Source of the DNA: ZYF759 sp046297455 | GTDB taxonomy: Bacteria; Pseudomonadota; Alphaproteobacteria; Rhizobiales; Rhizobiaceae | Length of the DNA: 64,000 bases | Assembly: GCA_046297455.1 (NCBI GenBank) | Contig: JBKBIT010000020.1 | Span: forward strand, 1-64,000 | Reading direction: 5' to 3' | Translations under genes and position numbers: made by a program | In this document: positions 10,299 through 18,665 of the stretch, piece after piece | Numbering within the stretch: position 1 is the stretch's first letter | Layout: each line of letters opens with the position of its first letter | The notes under the pieces: generated by a model | Told to the model about the DNA's origin: nothing | The model's database searches: none | The model's input: only the letters and a program-made list of their open reading frames with translations

Positions 10299-10904
10299 TT
10301 AGCGGACGCTACCGACGACCACGTTGCGGTGGTCGTTGACACCGATCCACTGTCCCGCGTGGCGTTCGGACACGCGCTTGAGAACCTCGTATTCGGTTTC
10401 GTACCAACGCAGGACGCGTGGCTCGAGATTGTCGAGGATGAAGTCGCCCATACTCGTGTGAACGGTCAGCACGGCGTGGCCTTCTCCATTCTTCTGCCGG
10501 ACGACTGTCATAAGAAGGCTGGCCGCCGGCACGCCTGCCTGGATCAGCATGCGGCGCTTTTCCAGCGCGTAAGCTTCGCAGTCGCCCAGACCATTGTGGG
10601 GGTAGGCCCAGTACTCCTCGACGCCCCACAGTTCCCAATCCGTACGCGGCGTTACCATCGTGTTCACGAGGTTGTTCACCTCGACGATCCTTGCCCATAG
10701 CTCGCGCGTCAGTTCCACCTGGGCGCCGGCAGGATTGGTTGGCCCGCATTCGCCAGGCTTGCGTTGGCAGAATTCGTAGTGACCGATCGGCTGGCTCGAA
10801 AGTCCAGTCGTCGGCATGAAGGCTTGAGCACTTGCAGAAGAAGCGCCGACAAGCAGAGAGCCGGCGGCCGCAAGCGCGACCAAAGTATTGTTGATACGTC
10901 CCAT
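10299..10904 (-). CDS. Periplasmic transglutaminase-like cysteine peptidase (BTLCP family)
   Basis: A 201-aa exported protein with a signal peptide ending near residue 27 (SASAQA). The bacterial transglutaminase-like cysteine proteinase family (Pfam Peptidase_C93) is indicated by Cys109 in GLGDCEAYALEKR, His143 in EGHAVLTV and Asp158 in ILDNL, the expected catalytic triad. This family includes LapG, which cuts surface adhesins under cyclic-di-GMP control, but most rhizobial members are uncharacterised and no LapA or LapD gene is visible. It has a clear terminator downstream. The upstream gene on the same strand encodes a tandem PilZ protein. Confidence 0.88.
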   Translation of the reverse strand: MGRINNTLVALAAAGSLLVGASSASAQAFMPTTGLSSQPIGHYEFCQRKPGECGPTNPAGAQVELTRELWARIVEVNNLVNTMVTPRTDWELWGVEEYWAYPHNGLGDCEAYALEKRRMLIQAGVPAASLLMTVVRQKNGEGHAVLTVHTSMGDFILDNLEPRVLRWYETEYEVLKRVSERHAGQWIGVNDHRNVVVGSVR

Positions 10905-11292
10905 GTGTTAGTCTCCCCGTTTGAGGAGACATTGACACAGGCGGATTTACTTCACGCAAAAGAGGGGGCGAGTAATTGAAATGAATATATAGAAAACTTC
11001 AAAAGTACTTATATAAAATACAAAACGAATTGAAGAAAAACTTGAGACGATTTTTCAGTGAATTAGATTCAGATTTTATCGATTCGATCGGGAACGGCCC
11101 GTGGCGCCGCAGTGGAACTATCCGCGGGTCGCCGTCGGTGGAGCGTGCATCTGTTAAGTGATTTGTCTGGCAGCGAATCGCCGTGCAAGGCCAGCATGCG
11201 CGGGACGGCAATGTTTGACCGGTGACTGCCGGGCCGCAGGCGAAGGCCGTGAGAGGCCAGCTAGTGCTTCAAATGGAAGAGATCCCGACGTA
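10905..11292. other. 388-base intergenic region with AT-rich core
   Basis: No gene is supported here. Positions 10981-11040 are strikingly AT-rich (11 G or C in 60 bases) in an otherwise GC-rich window, and the low-GC stretch continues to about 11090. It lies upstream of the peptidase gene and could hold its promoter and an UP-like element, or be a nucleoid-protein binding site. Confidence 0.6.
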
Positions 11293-11925
11293 TCAGGCGC
11301 GGCGTCGGTTGAACTCAGCTTCGATCGACGTCTCGTCCTGAATGACGGCGAATTCGATCGCCACCCCGTCATCGAAATGGCGCACGACCACGCCCCTCAT
11401 GGTGCCCAGCATCACCTGGACCCCAAGGGCAGGGCGGACCTCCGTTTCGACCGCAGCGCCGGAGAGCGAGAGGTCGATGATACGGCACTTGTACTGGCGC
11501 CCGTCTGCCAGTTGCATGACCGACATGGGATTGGAGGGGGCAATGCGCTCGTGGCGCCTGTCCTCCGGCAGGTCGAGTTCATGCTTGTTGGCCAACCAGG
11601 TCAATTGGGCGGCCAGTTTTTCGCGCTTGCGCTCGGAGGCAACCAGGGTCATGGCGAAACCGTCAGAAAACTGACGCGCGATAACACCTTCAATCCGTCC
11701 GATATGGTCGAGATAGGCAATCACCTTCTCGCCATGCTGGCCTTTGCGGTCGCAGCGCAGCGAGACATTTCCCGGTGACATGTCGATCACCTGGCAGGGA
11801 TGCTCTGACCGATCCTGAAGCATATAGCGGCCATAGATCTTCACGCGTACACGCTGGAAAGTTCTTCTCTCCGGCGTGGACGACGTCAGGTCTGTCGCCG
11901 CTGCGTTCATCTGGTCGCGTCCCAT
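11293..11925 (-). CDS. Tandem PilZ-domain protein, probable cyclic-di-GMP effector
   Basis: A 210-aa cytoplasmic protein built of two PilZ-like domains. The second (about residues 117-200) has both halves of the cyclic-di-GMP motif, RRHER followed by DLSLSG (RxxxR and DxSxxG). The first (about 18-100) has RTFQR but the second half reads DMSPGN, which misses the glycine spacing, so only one site may bind ligand. PilZ proteins link cyclic-di-GMP to motility, polysaccharide export or transcription. The start could also be the Met at residue 6. It lies upstream of the transglutaminase-like peptidase, 388 bases apart. Confidence 0.88.
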   Translation of the reverse strand: MGRDQMNAAATDLTSSTPERRTFQRVRVKIYGRYMLQDRSEHPCQVIDMSPGNVSLRCDRKGQHGEKVIAYLDHIGRIEGVIARQFSDGFAMTLVASERKREKLAAQLTWLANKHELDLPEDRRHERIAPSNPMSVMQLADGRQYKCRIIDLSLSGAAVETEVRPALGVQVMLGTMRGVVVRHFDDGVAIEFAVIQDETSIEAEFNRRRA

Positions 11926-12065
11926 GGGTCAATCGGTCGCCAAGCATGGCGTTGACGATATCGTTAGCGCGGAAGCAGTTAACATGACGTAAGTTGACGC
12001 GAAGGCTGCACGCCCCGGTGGTCGCTGGAGAATCAGATCGATCCGTTGTTGCGCCCTGTCCCGGC

Positions 12066-12698
12066 CTAGCGGGTGGCCTTCCCGCCTTCGATCACGACCA
12101 GGTGCCGGACGTGGCGTGTCACAGCCGGGTCAGCGAGGCCCGTAACGTCATTGTCGACCGCCCGCGGCATCGAAACGGCCGGCCGGTTCCGCAGGAACAT
12201 GGGTTCGCGGTCGGGGTCGATCATTCGCAGTGTTTCCATGCGGTTTTCGACAATCGGGTCGGCGCCCAGCCAAAATGGCTTCTTGACCGGGACGGAGCAT
12301 CCAAGCAGTCGTCCACTGGCACGTCCGCCATCGAGGGGCAACAGCAGCATCTCGAAGTGATTGGACCGCCCACCGCGGCTGATGCCGCTGAATGTGATCA
12401 CGACGACGGAATTGTTGCGGAAAACATTGCCCACGAGGCGAGACATCATCGGCTGGTCGCGATCCGTCCAGATCGGCGTGAAGGCGTGTCCCTTGAGTTC
12501 ACGGCCATGCGTTGCGCAGAGGCGCGTGCCCGCGAGCCGAAAGACTGCTTCAGACCGCACATCGAGTTCCAGTATGAATGTATCGGCCAGCAACTGCCTT
12601 ATGTCGCCCGGTTCGATTTCGGTACGGCGGGGGGCAGGGCGCGATCCGCGCAGCCCGTTCCAATATTGGAACAGCGCCATTGTCCCTTCGTGGTTCAT
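12066..12698 (-). CDS. PAS-domain protein of the PAS_5 type
   Basis: A 210-aa protein. Residues about 15-150 match the pattern of the alphaproteobacterial PAS_5 family, with the conserved beginning ALFQYWNGLRG and the core segment FRLAGTRLCATHGRELKG. There is no kinase, cyclase or DNA-binding domain, so it probably acts as a stand-alone sensor or adaptor. Start 12698 (MNHEG) is my choice; ATG 12680 (MALFQYW) fits the family beginning equally well, with GAAGGGA just before it. It is divergent from the hairpin at 12942 and the rhomboid gene. Confidence 0.75.
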   Translation of the reverse strand: MNHEGTMALFQYWNGLRGSRPAPRRTEIEPGDIRQLLADTFILELDVRSEAVFRLAGTRLCATHGRELKGHAFTPIWTDRDQPMMSRLVGNVFRNNSVVVITFSGISRGGRSNHFEMLLLPLDGGRASGRLLGCSVPVKKPFWLGADPIVENRMETLRMIDPDREPMFLRNRPAVSMPRAVDNDVTGLADPAVTRHVRHLVVIEGGKATR

Positions 12699-13057
12699 GC
12701 CAAAATATGCTCCGTCCCGTTTCCCTGTGAGGTGTGCCAACGTCGCACACCGGGCCGTCTCTCCAGGCAGCCTATTGGACCGGGATGCAGGTGGCGTGCC
12801 ACCTGCTCTCAACGTTCTCAACGGGTTTCCGATTCGTTAAGGTTAACAAATGGTTTCGATTGCGCGGCGGCGTCGGCCATGGGAGACAAGCGCCATATCC
12901 GCAAAGGACACCTCGGCTTTCGGGGAACAGGGGGCTCGACGGGCCGGCCAGGAGAAAAAAACTCCGGCCGGCCTTTCGCTTTTCTTGTGCTGTGAAGGCT
13001 TGAAGCCGGCGGTCAGGCCATCCTATTTGCGTTGCGTCGCCAATAGCGGATGTCTTG
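12699..13057. other. Intergenic region with a stand-alone terminator
   Basis: No protein gene is supported in this 359-base gap between the PAS gene and the rhomboid gene. It contains the strong plus-strand hairpin at 12942-12980. Because no plus-strand gene precedes the hairpin, a small RNA starting around 12840-12900 is possible. Confidence 0.5.
12942..12980 (+). terminator. Strong hairpin terminator with no upstream gene
   Basis: An 8-bp stem GGCCGGCC (12942-12949 with 12966-12973) continues, after one bulged A, into a 4-bp stem GGAG/CTCC closing a seven-A loop. T-rich sequence follows on the plus strand. The nearest upstream gene runs the other way. Confidence 0.72.
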
Positions 13058-13804
13058 ATGAACCAACCCCTCCCAGCAGGCGACGATCGTCAGCCGCCTT
13101 TTCAGCCGCCACCGCACCAGCCCGTGTTCAATCTGCCAACGGTGGTCACTGCTCTGATCGCCATCTGTGCGGGTCTGCATCTGCTGCGCGCCTATATTCT
13201 CAGTCCGGCGCAGGAGATCGAACTGCTGGTGCGATTCGCGTTCATTCCGGTTCGCTATTCGGGTCAGTACATCATCGACATCTACGCTTGGGTGAGCCCC
13301 CTGACATACGCATTCCTGCATGGCGATGTGTTCCATCTCGCCGTCAACATGATCTGGCTGGCGGCTTTCGGCTCGCCTCTTGCCAACAGGATCGGTGGCG
13401 GCCGTTTCCTCGCATTCTGGGCCTTCACCAGTCTTGCGGCTGTGGGTCTGCACTATGTCCTGCATGCCTCCGATACCACGCCGCTGGTGGGAGCATCCGG
13501 TGCAATCTCGGGCATGATGGGAGCCGCCGCCCGCTTCGGCTTCCAGATCGACCGTTCGCGTAGGCGTGCATCCTTCAACGGTCCGGTCCTGTCGGTCGCC
13601 CAGGTCTTTGCCCGACGCATGACGGTGAGTTTCCTGGCGATCTGGTTCGCCATCAACTTTGCGATCGGTTTCGGTTTTGGTGGCCCAGGAATGGAGGGCA
13701 GGATAGCCTGGGAAGCGCATATTGGCGGCTTCCTCGCCGGCTTTCTGACGGTGTCGCTCTTCGATCGGGGAGGCGGTTCACCTCATCGGCGCCAACCATA
13801 TTGA
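13058..13804 (+). CDS. Rhomboid-family intramembrane serine protease
   Basis: A 248-aa multi-pass membrane protein. The catalytic serine is Ser147 in GASGAISG and the partner histidine is His221 in AHIGG, the rhomboid dyad. The HxxxN segment in the second helix (HLAVNMIWL) also fits. At least six hydrophobic segments are visible after a proline-rich N-terminus. Rhomboids cleave transmembrane helices; bacterial substrates are mostly unknown. ATG 13058 is preferred over the TTG one codon earlier. The CBS-domain gene follows about 100 bases downstream. Confidence 0.93.
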   Translation: MNQPLPAGDDRQPPFQPPPHQPVFNLPTVVTALIAICAGLHLLRAYILSPAQEIELLVRFAFIPVRYSGQYIIDIYAWVSPLTYAFLHGDVFHLAVNMIWLAAFGSPLANRIGGGRFLAFWAFTSLAAVGLHYVLHASDTTPLVGASGAISGMMGAAARFGFQIDRSRRRASFNGPVLSVAQVFARRMTVSFLAIWFAINFAIGFGFGGPGMEGRIAWEAHIGGFLAGFLTVSLFDRGGGSPHRRQPY

Positions 13805-13901
13805 GCGTCGGGACTTGAAATGCGGCCGCTGGCGACGCACCATCAAGGTTATAGCGGGCGTTCCTGGATCTGGAGCGCTCGCCGCCTGCAGGGAGGTCCA
13901 G

Positions 13902-14333
13902 ATGACAGTGCGCGAAATCCTCGCCGCCAAGGGAAACGATGTGGTCACGATCGGCCCCACGAGTTCTCTTCAAGATGCGGCACGAGCCCTTGCCCAACAT
14001 CGTATCGGTGCTGTCGTGGTGACCGGCGCGGACGACAAGATCGTCGGCATCCTATCGGAGCGCGACATTGTCCGTGTGGTTGGCGAACAAGGCGCGGTTG
14101 CGCTTTCACAGCCGATATCAGAAGCCATGTCCACCAGCGTGAAGGTCTGTGGAGAGCATCACACCGTCAATGAGGTCATGGGCATCATGACACGCGGTCG
14201 CTTCCGTCATCTGCCGGTCGAACATGAAGGGAGGCTGGTCGGCATCGTGTCCATCGGCGATGTCGTCAAGCAGCGCATCGAGGATGTCGAGCGCGAAGCT
14301 GACGAAATCAGGAACTACATCGCCACCGCCTGA
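13902..14333 (+). CDS. CBS-domain pair protein
   Basis: A 143-aa protein made almost entirely of two CBS domains (about residues 8-62 and 72-128), with typical segments VGILSERDIVR and LVGIVSIGDVVK. Such stand-alone pairs bind adenine nucleotides and act as energy sensors or regulators. The ATG at 13902 has GGGAGG 5 bases upstream, which decides the start against a longer frame. A universal stress protein gene follows about 100 bases downstream, and the two may be co-expressed. Confidence 0.92.
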   Translation: MTVREILAAKGNDVVTIGPTSSLQDAARALAQHRIGAVVVTGADDKIVGILSERDIVRVVGEQGAVALSQPISEAMSTSVKVCGEHHTVNEVMGIMTRGRFRHLPVEHEGRLVGIVSIGDVVKQRIEDVEREADEIRNYIATA

Positions 14334-14437
14334 CTATCGAATGGTGGCCGGCTGCACTTGATTTCGAACAATGCCACGCACGCTTGGCCCTGACAGGCTG
14401 TCATCTCACGTAGTCCATTGGAAAGCGGAGGTGATCC

Positions 14438-14848
14438 ATGCCCATGACCATTATCGTACCGGTTGCGCTCGCGGAGGCGGAGAAAGCGCGCCCGATGATC
14501 GAAATCGCACAGAAGCTGGGCGGCGCCGACGCCGAGATCGTGCTGGTCACCGTGATCGAGGATGTGCCGGGTTACATTGCGGCCGAGTTGCCGCAGGGCC
14601 TGATGGAGGAGACCGCCGAGGAAGCGCGGTCACAGTTGCGCGAGATTGGGCGGAAGGCCGGTATGGAGGCCCCGGTCGAGGTGAGAAAGGGCCACGCTGC
14701 CACCGGCATCCTTGCCGTGGCGGATGAGCGTCGCGCCGATGTGATCGTGATCGCGTCGCACCGGCCAGGCCTCCAAGACTACTTCCTGGGATCGACGGCG
14801 GCCCGCGTGGTTCGTCATGCCAAATGCTCGGTTCATGTGATCAGATAG
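14438..14848 (+). CDS. Universal stress protein (UspA family)
   Basis: A 136-aa single-domain Usp protein. The beginning MTIIVPVALAE and the ATP-binding-type C-terminal segment with GSTAARVVRHAKCSV match the family. It would act in the cytoplasm in stress survival, often as an ATP-binding dimer. A GGAGG ribosome site lies just before the ATG. It sits between the CBS-domain gene and the VWA/J-protein pair on the same strand. Confidence 0.92.
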   Translation: MPMTIIVPVALAEAEKARPMIEIAQKLGGADAEIVLVTVIEDVPGYIAAELPQGLMEETAEEARSQLREIGRKAGMEAPVEVRKGHAATGILAVADERRADVIVIASHRPGLQDYFLGSTAARVVRHAKCSVHVIR

Positions 14849-14929
14849 CGTCATTCAGCAAGGCGGCGGGCTGGCGGAGTGTCGCGGGGGCTTGAAAGCA
14901 AGACGACAGCGGCACATCCTTCGTTCATC

Positions 14930-15673
14930 ATGAGCGACAAGAAAAGCCCGGCCCGCAGCGCCACCCCCAAAGACCTGACCGCGCCGCCAAGCGATTCGGC
15001 CAGTGTCGAGGCTTTCATCCGTCAGGCGCGCGCGGTTGCAGCCACGCGTACTCAGGGGCAGGGGGGCAAGGGGCGGATCGTGCTCGCCCTCGATGCCACG
15101 ATGAGCAGGCAACCCACCTGGGATCTGGCCTGTTCGCTCCAGGCAGAGATGTTCGATGCCGTGGGGAAGAGTGGCGATCTCGAGGTACAACTCGTCTACT
15201 TCCGAGGATTCGACGAGTGCCGCGCCTCCAAATTCGTGTCTGACACCGCCTCGCTCAAATCGTTGATGACGAGAATCGATTGTCGTGGCGGACACACGCA
15301 GATCGGCAAGGTACTCTCGCATGCACTCAAAGTGACGGAGCGTGATCGGGTCAACGCGCTCGTCTATATCGGTGATGCCTTGGAAGAGAACGTCGATGAC
15401 CTTGCGGACAAGGCGGGACGGCTCGGGCTGAAGGGTGTGCCGGTGTTTGTATTCCAGGAGGGGCGCGATCCGGTGGCGGAGCAAGGATTGAAGGAAATCG
15501 CTCGACTTTCCAAAGGAGCATGGTTCCGTTTTGATCAGTCTTCGGCCGCAACCCTGGCCAGACTTCTCTCGGCGGTGGCGGTCTATGCCACTGGTGGCCT
15601 GAAGGCACTCGCTGCCAGGGGGACGGCAGAGGACCGCCTGTTGATCGAAAACATGCGCGGCAAGGGCGGATGA
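14930..15673 (+). CDS. VWA-like domain protein
   Basis: A 247-aa protein with no membrane segment. The core has LALDATMSRQ, a DxTxS variant of the metal-ion-dependent adhesion site of von Willebrand factor A domains, and a later VYIGDALEE strand typical of the fold. I infer a cytoplasmic protein-protein interaction role. The start MSDKKSP at 14930 is chosen over an upstream ATG. Its stop overlaps the start of the membrane J-protein gene by 4 bases (ATGA), so the two are translationally coupled and may work together. Function not established. Confidence 0.8.
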   Translation: MSDKKSPARSATPKDLTAPPSDSASVEAFIRQARAVAATRTQGQGGKGRIVLALDATMSRQPTWDLACSLQAEMFDAVGKSGDLEVQLVYFRGFDECRASKFVSDTASLKSLMTRIDCRGGHTQIGKVLSHALKVTERDRVNALVYIGDALEENVDDLADKAGRLGLKGVPVFVFQEGRDPVAEQGLKEIARLSKGAWFRFDQSSAATLARLLSAVAVYATGGLKALAARGTAEDRLLIENMRGKGG

Positions 15674-16365
15674 CAGCAATCTTCTATCTGGCGGCAGCTC
15701 TGATGCTCGTCGGGCTGGGCGGCTACTTGCTCCTGCGGATTGATGCGGCCCGGCTGGCAAACGGTTTGAGGCTGGCAGGTCCCGTGGTCCTGGCCCTTTT
15801 AGGGGGCGGCCTGATGCTGATCGGTCGAGTTGGTACGGGTTTGATGCTCGCGTCCGCTGCAGCCGCTTGGTATGGCTCCGCGCGCGCGCGTCGCCAGGCG
15901 AAACGCTCTCCCGGCTCTCGATCGACCGTGCGCACGGCTGCGCTCGAAATGGAACTGGACCACGACAGCGGCGAGTTGGAAGGCAGCGTGCTGGCAGGCA
16001 GTTTCGAGGGACGACGCCTGGGCGAACTGGAACTGCCGGATCTGCTGGACTTGGCGAGGGAACTGACCGCCGACGAGGAAAGTCTGCGTTTGCTAGAAAC
16101 GTATCTCGACAGCAGATTTCCCATCTGGCGAGACCACATGGAGCCGGGGCCGGGCAATGGGGAGCGAAGCCCGCCTCGTTCTGGCGGCATGAGCAAGGAG
16201 GAGGCGTACGAGATCCTTGGTCTTGAAGCTGGGGCGAGCCCGGCCGACATCCGCAAGGCCCACCGCCGCCTTATGCAGCGCCTGCATCCCGATGTCGGAG
16301 GTTCGTCTTTTCTCGCGGCCCGCATCAACGAAGCCAAAGACGTTCTGCTGTCCACTCACCGTTAG
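15670..16365 (+). CDS. Membrane-anchored J-domain protein, Tim14/Pam18-like
   Basis: A 231-aa protein with two N-terminal hydrophobic segments (about 3-22 and 36-66) and a C-terminal J domain at about 174-231. The HPD motif is in RLHPDVGGSS and the end reads INEAKDVLL. The J domain has the compact form seen in mitochondrial Tim14/Pam18, which recruits mtHsp70 to the protein import channel; alphaproteobacterial relatives (TimB-type) are known. It would stimulate DnaK at the inner membrane. It is coupled by a 4-base overlap to the VWA gene. A convergent D,D-carboxypeptidase gene follows. Confidence 0.85.
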   Translation: MTAIFYLAAALMLVGLGGYLLLRIDAARLANGLRLAGPVVLALLGGGLMLIGRVGTGLMLASAAAAWYGSARARRQAKRSPGSRSTVRTAALEMELDHDSGELEGSVLAGSFEGRRLGELELPDLLDLARELTADEESLRLLETYLDSRFPIWRDHMEPGPGNGERSPPRSGGMSKEEAYEILGLEAGASPADIRKAHRRLMQRLHPDVGGSSFLAARINEAKDVLLSTHR

Positions 16366-16408
16366 CGCTCCTTCGACTGCATGACTTGACCAGAAGGGTG
16401 GGTTTTCA

Positions 16409-17839
16409 TCAAAGCTCCGCCGCGAAGCAGTCGATACGTTTGCGCTTCAGCGCATTGCACGCATCCCATGCTTCCTTGCTGGAGGAAAAGCCTCCAAAGC
16501 GGGCACGAACGTAATCGACGCCGTTGCGTGTGAAGGGCTCTGTGAAGGGCGAGGCGCTGTTGAGGATGCCGCCTGCCTCCTTGACAATGCGCGTCATGAA
16601 CGTCTGCGCTTCCTGCTCGCTTCCAAGCGATCCGACCTGCACGGCCCAGCCGCCTGCAGGACGTATGGAGTTGGTCGTCATCGTGTCCACGCCGGGACTG
16701 ACAGCGGCCTGTGTGGCGGTGCCGCCTTCACTGCCACCGCCTACCGGCATCGGCGGGACGAATCGGGCTGCTGCAGGCGCGGCATAAGCCGTCTGAGCTG
16801 CTACGGCGGCAGGCGCCTGGGGCGTTGCCGCCTGAGCGACCACTTGAGGTGCAGCCGCAGGTGCGGTGGCCGCGACAACCTGCCCGCGGGGCCGGAATTC
16901 CGGGATCGGCATCCGTTCGGGCATCACTGATGCGACACGCACATTCGACGTAACCGGTGCGCCGCGTGCGACCAGAGGCTGGCTGGGCTGGCGGGTAGAA
17001 GCGCGCGGAAGATGCTCACGGATCAGCGCGGCCATATGATCGTCGCGGCTGGCGCCCGTCTGGCCGCCCATCACGACGGCCACGACGCTGCGGCCGCCTG
17101 TGCGGACCGACGTGACAAGGTTGAAGCCAGATGCACGAATGAAGCCGGTCTTGATGCCGTCAACGCCAGTCACACGGCCCAGAAGGCGATTGTGGTTGCC
17201 GATTCGCTGGCCTGCGAAGTTGAACTGCCGGGTGCCGAAATAGTGATAGTGATTGGGAAAATGCTCACGAACTGCCAGGCCGAGAATGGCCATGTCGCGA
17301 GCTGTCGTGACCTGGCGATTGTTGGGCAGGCCGTGCGCGTTCTGGAACGTCGTTGAGTTCATGCCCAGCTGGCGCGCCTTGGCAGTCATCATGCGGGCAA
17401 AATTTGCTTCGGATCCACCGAGGAATTCGCCCACGGCGGTCGCGACGTCGTTGGCAGAGCGGGTTACGAGGGCGAGAATCGCGTTCTCCACTGTGATGGT
17501 GGTCCCTGCACGCAGTCCAAGCTTTGAAGGAGGTTCAGCGGCAGCCTTGGCCGACACGGGTATGGGCGTGTTCTTGTTGATGCGACCCGCTTCCATCGCT
17601 TCGAATACGAGATAGAGCGTCATGACCTTGGTCAGCGAAGCCGGAAATCGTTGAGCGTCCGCGTTTCGCGAAAACAGGACCTGGCCGGTGTTCGTGTCCA
17701 GCACATAGGCCGCATATCGGGGATTTGCGGAAGCGGTCTGGACCGATGCCAGAATCAGCACGACGGCAAGGACAAGAAGCAGGACGGACTTTGTCTGAAA
17801 GCGTGCGTATTCACCCAGGACAATCGACGCCTGACGCAT
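16409..17839 (-). CDS. D-alanyl-D-alanine carboxypeptidase (DacC/DacF-like PBP5) with SPOR domain
   Basis: A 476-aa exported peptidoglycan enzyme. It has a signal peptide (residues 1-38), the penicillin-binding motifs SLTK (Ser68-Lys71), SAN (128-130) and KTG (230-232), a low-complexity Ala/Pro/Val linker at about 310-400, and a C-terminal SPOR-like domain (about 400-476) that binds denuded glycan at division sites. It would trim pentapeptides. The start at 17839 (MRQASIV) is favoured over the frame 29 codons longer, because the latter would bury the signal peptide. It is divergent from the phasin gene. Confidence 0.92.
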   Translation of the reverse strand: MRQASIVLGEYARFQTKSVLLLVLAVVLILASVQTASANPRYAAYVLDTNTGQVLFSRNADAQRFPASLTKVMTLYLVFEAMEAGRINKNTPIPVSAKAAAEPPSKLGLRAGTTITVENAILALVTRSANDVATAVGEFLGGSEANFARMMTAKARQLGMNSTTFQNAHGLPNNRQVTTARDMAILGLAVREHFPNHYHYFGTRQFNFAGQRIGNHNRLLGRVTGVDGIKTGFIRASGFNLVTSVRTGGRSVVAVVMGGQTGASRDDHMAALIREHLPRASTRQPSQPLVARGAPVTSNVRVASVMPERMPIPEFRPRGQVVAATAPAAAPQVVAQAATPQAPAAVAAQTAYAAPAAARFVPPMPVGGGSEGGTATQAAVSPGVDTMTTNSIRPAGGWAVQVGSLGSEQEAQTFMTRIVKEAGGILNSASPFTEPFTRNGVDYVRARFGGFSSSKEAWDACNALKRKRIDCFAAEL

Positions 17840-18082
17840 TGTTACACCTATTCTTGATCTTCTTACGCGTAATGGTGGCTTTCGAGGTCCACCCTTCCCG
17901 CCATCGTAGGCGCGGGTCGTTACCAATCCGTTTATGGTAATCGGAAGGTTGACGAATTTGCTCTAATCCCGCCTGAAGCCTACTCGCCCAGCGTGTGGTT
18001 TGGCAGCGGCTTGATTCGTGCTGCAATGCAATATATCCTCTCTGCAGTGCACAAATGCGCGGCAGATACGAGGATCATGATC

Positions 18083-18412
18083 ATGGAACAATCGTTCGAG
18101 CAGGCCGGCAAGCTCGGCAAGGAATTTGTCGACACCGGCCTCCAGAGCTTTTCGGCAATGGCGAACGGCATGCAGGCCATCGCCTCCGAGGCAGCGGACT
18201 ACTCCAAGAAGTCGTTCGAGGCAGGTTCGAAGACGCTGGAGCAGATGATGGCGGTCAAGTCGCCCGAGAAGGCTTTGGAGATCCAGGCGGAATACGCCAA
18301 GACCGCTTACCAGGGCTTTGTTGCTCAGGCGACTCGCATGAATGAGCTCTACGCTGAGTTGTCGAAAGGCATCTACAAGCCTATCGAGGGTATGGTCGCA
18401 AAGGCCAAGTGA
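18083..18412 (+). CDS. Phasin family protein
   Basis: A 109-aa helical protein with the phasin-2 pattern (FEQAGKLGKEFVDTG ... ALEIQAEYAKTAYQGF). Phasins coat polyhydroxyalkanoate granules, though many short rhizobial members have no proven granule role. The ATG at 18083 is chosen over an in-frame ATG 6 bases earlier because GAGGA lies 8 bases upstream. TTGATT at 18011 and TATATC at 18032 (15-base spacing) could be a promoter. A strong terminator follows, so it is a single-gene transcript. No PHA synthase gene is nearby. Confidence 0.88.
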   Translation: MEQSFEQAGKLGKEFVDTGLQSFSAMANGMQAIASEAADYSKKSFEAGSKTLEQMMAVKSPEKALEIQAEYAKTAYQGFVAQATRMNELYAELSKGIYKPIEGMVAKAK

Positions 18413-18440
18413 TCAGCCGGCAAAAGCGGCTGCAAACAAA

Positions 18441-18478
18441 AGGACCCGAACGCAGATGGCGTTCGGGTCCTTTTTGTT
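18441..18478 (+). terminator. Rho-independent terminator of the phasin gene
   Basis: A perfect 13-bp stem (18441-18453, beginning AGGACCCGAACG, with 18459-18471), a 5-base loop and a T run to 18478. It isolates the phasin gene from clpS. Confidence 0.95.
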
Positions 18479-18665
18479 TCTGGAACAGCTGCAGGCTTCC
18501 AGGAGGATTCAAATTCATCGTGATTGCGCGACAGCCATATTGTCAGCACGAATGAAGGGCTTAAAATCGTGCTTCGGATGCCTACATGCAGGGTTCGATC
18601 AACGCGTCGAGATGACACCGGATTGGAACGAGCGACCCAAAGCAATGGCGGGGTACAGGGCAAGA

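Noticed and set aside
14849..14929. tRNA-like sequence between the Usp and VWA genes
   Set aside because: It does not fold into acceptor, D, anticodon and T arms.
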